Source: UBA1189 sp045612925
Lineage (GTDB): Bacteria; Bacteroidota; Bacteroidia; Bacteroidales; Bacteroidaceae
Reading direction: 5' to 3'
DNA length: 18,701 nt
Assembly (NCBI GenBank): GCA_045612925.1
Contig: JAZKZX010000066.1
Location: 1 to 18,701, forward strand
Under the pieces are notes generated by a model. That model saw nothing but the letters and a program-made list of their open reading frames with translations, made no database searches and was not told the DNA's origin. This document shows positions 13,551 to 18,701 of the stretch, piece by piece (position 1 is the stretch's first letter; every line of letters begins with the position of its first letter). Made by a program: the position numbers and the translations under genes.

Positions 13551-14297
13551 TTACTTGTTTGTCTTTGCCAAGTATTGCTCGAGCGCCATAGTCATGGAAG
13601 GAGCCTCGGCAGTGGGCGCTTCAAGGTCGAGACGAAGGCCTGCCTCCTTGATAGCAGCTGCTGTTGTGGGGCCAAAGCACGCAATCTGTGTGCTACCTTG
13701 CTCGAAATTGGGGAGGTTCTCTTTAAGCGATACGATACCAGCAGGGCTGAAGAATATCATCATGTCATAGCCCGCCAATTCGCTTGGCTCATAGATGTGG
13801 CTTACTGTGCGATACATTACTCCCTCTGTATGCTGCAAGTTAGCTTCATTAAGCATGTTTGCAATCTCGTCATTGTGCACACTTGAAAGGGGGACAAAGT
13901 ATTTCTCGTTCTTATGCTTTACCATCAAGGGGAGTAGGGTGTCCATCTTTCCGTTGGTGCCGAAGAATACTTTGCGCTTGCGATATTGTACATACTTTTG
14001 AATGTATAGAGATATGGTCTCTGATACACAGAAGTATTTCATTGTCTCGGGTACTTGTACACGAAGTTCTGCGCACAAACCGAAGAAGTGGTCGATGGCA
14101 TGGCGTGAGGTGAACACGATAGCGGTGTGGTCAAGGATATTGATGCGCTGTGCGCGGAATTCCTTTGCGCTCAAAGCCTCCACTTGAATGAACTGCTTGA
14201 AGTCAATCTCTACCCCATACTTACGGGCAATGTCAAAGTAGGGCGATTTGTCCGAAGCAGGCTTAGGCTGCGATACGAGAATCTTGTTTAGTTTCAA
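13551..14297 (-). CDS. hemD: Uroporphyrinogen-III synthase
   Basis: HemD cyclises and inverts hydroxymethylbilane into uroporphyrinogen III in heme synthesis. The family has low sequence identity, so the call rests on layout: two Rossmann-like halves, with FTSRHAIDHFF (about 62-72) in the first, FFSPAGIVSLKENL in the second, and the late IACFGPTTAAAIKEAGL (about 204-220). Length (248) is typical. No other heme genes are nearby. It lies 28 bases downstream of the DUF4271 gene and is likely cotranscribed with it. Confidence 0.88.
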   Translation of the reverse strand: MKLNKILVSQPKPASDKSPYFDIARKYGVEIDFKQFIQVEALSAKEFRAQRINILDHTAIVFTSRHAIDHFFGLCAELRVQVPETMKYFCVSETISLYIQKYVQYRKRKVFFGTNGKMDTLLPLMVKHKNEKYFVPLSSVHNDEIANMLNEANLQHTEGVMYRTVSHIYEPSELAGYDMMIFFSPAGIVSLKENLPNFEQGSTQIACFGPTTAAAIKEAGLRLDLEAPTAEAPSMTMALEQYLAKTNK

Positions 14298-14325
14298 GGT
14301 TTTCAGTTGTTTATATCTAATATTA

Positions 14326-15012
14326 CTACATAAATAAAACCAATGCTTTGCCTGCTACAAACAGGGGCATTAGTTCGAGGGTGCAAAGGTAGATAAAAAT
14401 TTGCAGAATGCCATATTTTTTCATTGAAAAGATGTGAAAAGCCTTGTATAATAAGCAGATTTCAAGAGCAACTATGTTGATGGCGAGTAGTAGCAAACTT
14501 GTCTTCGGTGGTAGATTAAAGAAAATAGTGAATGCAGCTATGAGATAGAGGGGGATTCCTGAAAGTATGGTCCAGCATGCATAGCCTTGTTCCCATGTTT
14601 TGGTGGTGGAAGGATCAAAGAAGATGCGGTTTGTCAACGCACATAGCGCTAATCGGAACAGATAAAACAAGATGATAACTGCACAGGAGATAATCCATAA
14701 TATACCATGGCTCATGTCACCCCAATTCTTGTCTGCGCCATACATGGTAAAGATTAAAGCCGTTGACGCAAGCCCGACAAAGTACATCGCGGTGCGGAGA
14801 TATATGATGTTAGTAGTGCGTACACCCTCAATGGCGTTTTCGCGGGGGAGGAAAAACTCTTTGGATAGTCGCGCGAGGTAGCTTTTACGATCAGATAATA
14901 CGATGCATAAGACGAATGTACAGACCAAGATGCTACATACGATGAAGTCGTCGGCATAATGTGGTTGCGATGCCAGGAGTGCTTGTGTATGTTCAAGTGT
15001 CTTTTCTATCAT
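14326..15012 (-). CDS. DUF4271 six-helix membrane protein
   Basis: From the ATG at 15012 the product has 228 residues and about six hydrophobic helices (about 22-40, 69-91, 101-124, 141-163, 168-190 and 201-224), with a basic loop after the first (SDRKSYLARLSKEFF). This matches the Bacteroidetes DUF4271 family, whose function is unknown. An upstream in-frame ATG at 15078 would overlap the neighbouring LOG gene by 37 bases and add a charged, unconserved-looking leader, so 15012 is preferred; GGAAAG lies upstream of it. Its regular neighbour is hemD, which could hint at a role linked to heme or the envelope, but this is inference from order only. Confidence 0.82.
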   Translation of the reverse strand: MIEKTLEHTQALLASQPHYADDFIVCSILVCTFVLCIVLSDRKSYLARLSKEFFLPRENAIEGVRTTNIIYLRTAMYFVGLASTALIFTMYGADKNWGDMSHGILWIISCAVIILFYLFRLALCALTNRIFFDPSTTKTWEQGYACWTILSGIPLYLIAAFTIFFNLPPKTSLLLLAINIVALEICLLYKAFHIFSMKKYGILQIFIYLCTLELMPLFVAGKALVLFM

Positions 15013-15041
15013 GCCACTATTCTTTCCAGTTTCACCTTCTC

Positions 15042-15620
15042 TTATATAGCTGCATAGCCTCGCATCTTCCCATTCCACTTAGGGGTGGAGTAGAGTAGCT
15101 CGATGGCTTCGTTAGGTGTGGTGGCTACGCACCATATGTTACCATGGATGTCGCGCATGAAGTTTTCATCAATGGCTTGGCGGAGTTGTGCGATAAGGTG
15201 ATCGTAGTAGCCATCGGTGTTAAGTATGATAATGGGGTTGAGGTATAGCCCTAATTGTTTCCAGGTGATGATTTCGAGCAACTCCTCGAAGGTGCCACAT
15301 CCTCCAGGTAGAGCTATGACGCCATCAGAAAGGTCTGCCATCATCTGCTTGCGCTCGTGCATTGAAGTGGTCTCTATCAGTTCGGAGAGTCCCGTATGAT
15401 GCCAACCCTCCTTGACCATGAAGGAAGGAATAATACCAGTGACTCTGCCGCCAGCCGCTAATGCCGCATTCTCTACAGTATTCATCAGTCCCATGTTGCC
15501 TGCACCTGTGATGAGGCGAAGGCCCTTTTGGGCTATCAATTTGCCCAATTCTTCGGCTGCGCGAAAATACTTCTCGTCAATTTGTGTGCTTGAGGCGCAA
15601 TATACGCAAACGGAGTTCAT
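15042..15620 (-). CDS. LOG-family nucleoside 5'-monophosphate phosphoribohydrolase
   Basis: The 192-residue protein is of the TIGR00730 (LOG, formerly 'lysine decarboxylase') family. These enzymes cleave the base from cytokinin-type or ordinary nucleoside monophosphates. Visible motifs are the N-terminal strand VCVYCASS, the Rossmann glycine motif GAGNMGLM (39-46; many members have GGGxxGLM), MHERK (87-91), and PGGCGTFEE (105-113) with the catalytic glutamate. The physiological substrate in gut-type bacteria is unknown. It begins right after the ahcY terminator and lies 29 bases ahead of the DUF4271 gene. Confidence 0.92.
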   Translation of the reverse strand: MNSVCVYCASSTQIDEKYFRAAEELGKLIAQKGLRLITGAGNMGLMNTVENAALAAGGRVTGIIPSFMVKEGWHHTGLSELIETTSMHERKQMMADLSDGVIALPGGCGTFEELLEIITWKQLGLYLNPIIILNTDGYYDHLIAQLRQAIDENFMRDIHGNIWCVATTPNEAIELLYSTPKWNGKMRGYAAI

Positions 15621-15633
15621 TCTGATAGGGGAT

Positions 15634-15693
15634 TAAAAAACAAAGAGTGAAGGACGGAATCTCTGCATCCAGGAAATTACGTCTCCTTCACTC
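15634..15693 (-). terminator. Terminator of ahcY
   Basis: GAGTGAAGGA (15645-15654) pairs perfectly with TCCTTCACTC (15684-15693) across a 29-nt loop that itself has small complementary parts (ACG/CGT). On the - strand it is followed by TTTGTTTTTTAATC. It sits 11 bases after the ahcY stop, and the T-tract ends about 14 bases ahead of the LOG gene. Confidence 0.85.
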
Positions 15694-15704
15694 TCTTTCC
15701 TATG

Positions 15705-17123
15705 TTAATATCTATAGTGCTCGGCTTTATAAGGGCCCTCCACCTTTACACCGATATAGTCGGCTTGTGCTTGGGTGAGTGTGGTGAGGTGTACGCCAAT
15801 CTGTTCGAGGTGTAGGCGAGCAACCTCCTCGTCGAGATGCTTGGGCAAGCGGTATACATCGATGGGATAGTCCTTACCGAAGAGCTCAATCTGCGCCAAT
15901 GTCTGATTGGTGAACGAGTTGCTCATCACGAATGAGGGATGACCTGTGGCACAACCGAGGTTCACGAGACGACCATCAGCAAGCAAGATGATGCTATGTC
16001 CGTCGGGGAAATAGTAACGGTCTACCTGAGGCTTTACATTCTCGCGGCGAATACCGGGGAAGTTCTTCAACGCCTCTACCTGTATCTCATTGTCGAAGTG
16101 TCCGATGTTGCATACGATAGCTTGGTCGGGCATCTCTGTCATATGGTCAATGCGGATGATGTCAATATTTCCAGTAGTGGTCACGAAGATGTTTCCCTGC
16201 GAGCAAGCCTCCTCCATGGTTACCACTTGGAAACCCTCCATAGCTGCCTGCAGTGCACAGATGGGGTCAATCTCAGTCACGAGTACGCGCGCTCCGTATG
16301 AGCGGAGGCTATGTGCACAACCCTTACCCACATCACCATATCCACATACCACGGCCACCTTACCAGCAATCATCACATCGGTAGCACGCTTGATGCCGTC
16401 GGCCAACGATTCGCGGCAACCATAGAGATTGTCAAACTTGCTCTTGGTTACCGAATCGTTTACATTGAAGGCGGGGAACAACAGTTTGCCCTCCTCCTTC
16501 ATCTGGTACAAACGATGTACGCCAGTGGTAGTCTCTTCAGATACGCCGCGCACCTCCTTGGCTATTGCGGTCCACAAACCAGGTTGTTCGGCTAGCACAC
16601 GCTTGAGGATAGCCTTCAGCTCGGCTTCGTCTTCACCGCCTGAAGGAGTGTCAAGTACTGATGCATCTTTCTCAGCATCTACGCCGAGGTGAATCATCAA
16701 GGTAGCGTCGCCACCATCGTCGACAATCATGTTGGGACCCATGCCGTTGCCAAAGTTCAGCGCCTGCAAGGTACACCACCAGTAGTCTGCAAGGTTTTCA
16801 CCCTTCCATGCAAATACAGGAACTCCAAGATCAGCGATTGCTGCAGCTGCATGGTCCTGTGTGGAGTAGATGTTGCATGAGCACCAGCGTACCTCGGCAC
16901 CCAATGCCTTGAGTGTTTTGATGAGTACGGCAGTCTGAATGGTCATGTGCAGTGAACCCATTACACGAGCGCCCTTGAGTGGCTGGCTCTCGGCATACTT
17001 TTCGCGCAACGCCATCAGACCCGGCATCTCATGCTCGGCCATGTCTATTTCTTTATGTCCGAAGTCGGCCAATGTCATATCGGCCACTTTGTACGGAAGA
17101 GTTGAAAACAATTGTTCGTTCAT
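15705..17123 (-). CDS. ahcY: Adenosylhomocysteinase (S-adenosylhomocysteine hydrolase)
   Basis: AhcY splits S-adenosylhomocysteine into adenosine and homocysteine, relieving inhibition of methyltransferases. The 472-residue protein has GSLHMTIQTAVL with H60, the active-site VDDGGD (D136), EETTTG (196-201), DSVTKSKFDN with K227, the NAD-binding GYGDVGKG (261-268), NIGHFDNE, and the conserved C-terminus ending KAEHYRY. A 40-residue insert near 149-185, typical of the longer bacterial form, is present. The start MNEQLFSTLPYKVADM fits the family. It lies 45 bases downstream of valS; no promoter is obvious in that gap. Confidence 0.98.
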   Translation of the reverse strand: MNEQLFSTLPYKVADMTLADFGHKEIDMAEHEMPGLMALREKYAESQPLKGARVMGSLHMTIQTAVLIKTLKALGAEVRWCSCNIYSTQDHAAAAIADLGVPVFAWKGENLADYWWCTLQALNFGNGMGPNMIVDDGGDATLMIHLGVDAEKDASVLDTPSGGEDEAELKAILKRVLAEQPGLWTAIAKEVRGVSEETTTGVHRLYQMKEEGKLLFPAFNVNDSVTKSKFDNLYGCRESLADGIKRATDVMIAGKVAVVCGYGDVGKGCAHSLRSYGARVLVTEIDPICALQAAMEGFQVVTMEEACSQGNIFVTTTGNIDIIRIDHMTEMPDQAIVCNIGHFDNEIQVEALKNFPGIRRENVKPQVDRYYFPDGHSIILLADGRLVNLGCATGHPSFVMSNSFTNQTLAQIELFGKDYPIDVYRLPKHLDEEVARLHLEQIGVHLTTLTQAQADYIGVKVEGPYKAEHYRY

Positions 17124-17168
17124 ATTGTAGTCTATATTCTTTTCTAATTATTGCTTGCGGGTAGAGAA

Positions 17169-18701
17169 TCACTTTAATTTCTCCAAGGTTTCCTTGATGG
17201 CTGCAATCTTGCTCTCGGCATCGGCCTGCTTCTTACGCTCGGCAGCTACCACAGCCTCGGGTGCATTGCTTACGAAGCGCTCGTTTGAGAGCTTCTTCAT
17301 CACGGAGTTGAGGAAGCCTTCGAGATAGGTGAGCTCGGCTTGCAATTTAGCAACCTCAGCCTCTACATCGATGAGGCTGCCCAGAGGCACAGCATATTCG
17401 GTAGTGCCTACCATGAATGAAGAGGTGCCATCGCTCTTAGCCTCTACAACATTGATCGCTTCGAGGTTACCCATCTTCTCGATGATGGCGTTGTAAGCGG
17501 CTACGCCATGTGTGCCTACCACTTCGAGTGTGAGAGTCTCCTTCTGTGCAATGTTCTTCTGGAGGCGAATGGTGCGCACACCACTGATAATGCTCTTGGC
17601 GGTCTCCACATCAGCGATGAGCTGCTCGTCGTACTTGTCGGCAAAGATCTTCACGCTCTGTGTCATGATGCTCTCGCCGGCCTTGCGCTCCTCGATAGCC
17701 TGCCACAACTCTTCGGTGATGAAAGGCATGAAGGGGTGGAGTAAGCGGAGTAGTGCGTCGAAGTAGTGGAGAGTAGCATCATAGGTCTGCTTGTCGATAG
17801 CACAACCATAAGCGGGCTTCACAATTTCGAGGTACCAGCTTGAGAACTCGTCCCAGAAGAGACGGTATACAGCCATAAGAGCTTCGCTCAAACGATACTT
17901 GCTCATGAGGTCGTCTACCTCGAGAGCGGTCTTGGTGAGCATAGCTTCGAACCACTGGCAACCCAAGCGTGCTGCTTCGGGTTGAGCGATTGTAGCATCT
18001 ACATTCCAACCCTTAACGAGGCGGAAGGCATTCCAAATCTTATTGTTGAAGTTACGGCCCTGCTCGCAGAGTGCATCATCGAAGAGGATGTCGTTACCTG
18101 CGGGAGCACAGAGCATCATACCCATGCGTACACCGTCGGCACCATACTGAGCGATGAGGTCGAGCGGGTCGGGCGAGTTACCGAGGCTCTTTGACATCTT
18201 ACGGCCCAACTTGTCGCGCACGATACCAGTGAAGTATACGTTGCGGAAAGGCATGTCGCCCTTGTACTCGTAACCCGCCATGATCATACGTGCCACCCAG
18301 AAGAAGATGATGTCCGGACCTGTCACGAGGTCGGCCGTGGGGTAGTAGTAGTTGAGTTCGGCATTGTCGGGGTTGTTGATGCCGTCGAACAATGACACGG
18401 GCCACAACCATGATGAGAACCAGGTGTCGAGAGCGTCCTCGTCTTGACGCAGCTCGGTAGCGGTGATATTCTCATAACCTTCCATCTGCTGAGCCAATGC
18501 TACAGCCTCTTCGATGGTCTCGGCTACCACGAACTTCTCCTCGGCACCCTCTGCGGTAGGGAGGAAGAAGGCGGGAATGCGGTGACCCCACCAGAGCTGA
18601 CGGCTGATGCACCAGTCCTGGATATTCTCCAGCCAGTTGTTATAGGTAGTCTTGTATTTTGTGGGGTAGAACTTCAGTTCGTCGTTCATTACAGGAGGCA
18701 G
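17169..18701 (-). CDS. valS: Valyl-tRNA synthetase, C-terminal part (5' end outside window)
   Basis: About 510 residues of a class I synthetase charging tRNA-Val. The frame continues through the ATG at 18689 to the edge (LPPV then MNDELKFYP), so the N-terminal third with the HIGH motif is missing only because of the window. Visible parts: WCISRQLWWGHRIPAF, DALDTWFSSWLWP, the KMSKS loop (RKMSKSLGNSPDPLD), the anticodon-binding helical domain with RLFWDEFSSWYLEIVKP, and the ValS-type C-terminal coiled coil (VEAEVAKLQAELTYLEGFL to the end) that contacts the tRNA corner. The coiled coil and LGNSPDPLD separate it from IleS and LeuS. Confidence 0.97.
   Translation of the reverse strand: MPPVMNDELKFYPTKYKTTYNNWLENIQDWCISRQLWWGHRIPAFFLPTAEGAEEKFVVAETIEEAVALAQQMEGYENITATELRQDEDALDTWFSSWLWPVSLFDGINNPDNAELNYYYPTADLVTGPDIIFFWVARMIMAGYEYKGDMPFRNVYFTGIVRDKLGRKMSKSLGNSPDPLDLIAQYGADGVRMGMMLCAPAGNDILFDDALCEQGRNFNNKIWNAFRLVKGWNVDATIAQPEAARLGCQWFEAMLTKTALEVDDLMSKYRLSEALMAVYRLFWDEFSSWYLEIVKPAYGCAIDKQTYDATLHYFDALLRLLHPFMPFITEELWQAIEERKAGESIMTQSVKIFADKYDEQLIADVETAKSIISGVRTIRLQKNIAQKETLTLEVVGTHGVAAYNAIIEKMGNLEAINVVEAKSDGTSSFMVGTTEYAVPLGSLIDVEAEVAKLQAELTYLEGFLNSVMKKLSNERFVSNAPEAVVAAERKKQADAESKIAAIKETLEKLK

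Noticed and set aside
17124..17168. SAH riboswitch ahead of ahcY
   Set aside because: The 45-nt gap has no stable stem or known consensus and is too short for the motif.

Overview
The window comes from a member of the Bacteroidales, most likely near Bacteroides or Prevotella. The reasons are a BspA-type leucine-rich repeat protein, promoters of the Bacteroidetes form (TTTG, about 20 nt, TAnnTTTG), DUF3098 and DUF4271 proteins, a histone-H1-like protein, and SusC-like and PorT-like outer membrane barrels. The genus cannot be fixed from the sequence alone. No rRNA, tRNA, CRISPR array, transposase or phage gene was seen. Almost every coding region is a recognisable core or envelope gene.

Layout. 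(1) 1-980, + strand: the 3' part of a surface leucine-rich repeat protein, cut by the window edge. (2) 981-2468: about 1.5 kb without a convincing gene, but rich in repeats. It holds a terminator, four copies of a 21-bp element made of three heptamers, a 21-bp repeat coding a heptapeptide, AT-rich and GC-rich hairpins, and two near-identical copies of a 165-bp unit whose promoter-like part recurs just upstream of ftsX. (3) 2469-6715, + strand: a tight run of ftsX, a DUF3098 gene, uppP, truB, queA and folK, covering cell division, lipid-carrier recycling, tRNA modification and folate synthesis. (4) 6835-6866: a terminator hairpin shared by the two converging transcription units.

(5) 6891-18701, all - strand: a histone-like protein, a large carboxypeptidase-D-plug outer membrane barrel with a Gly/Met-rich tail, a ROK sugar kinase just downstream of a PorT-like barrel, then tatD, yidD, rnpA, hemD, a DUF4271 membrane protein, a LOG-family phosphoribohydrolase, ahcY, and the 3' two-thirds or so of valS, open at the right edge.

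The coding content looks ordinary for this phylum. The most unusual material is the repeat-laden intergenic block upstream of ftsX. Next come a palindrome at the predicted start of the PorT-like transcript, a long hairpin between hemD and rnpA, and the tail of the 1011-residue outer membrane protein. I did not find a clear new multi-gene system.
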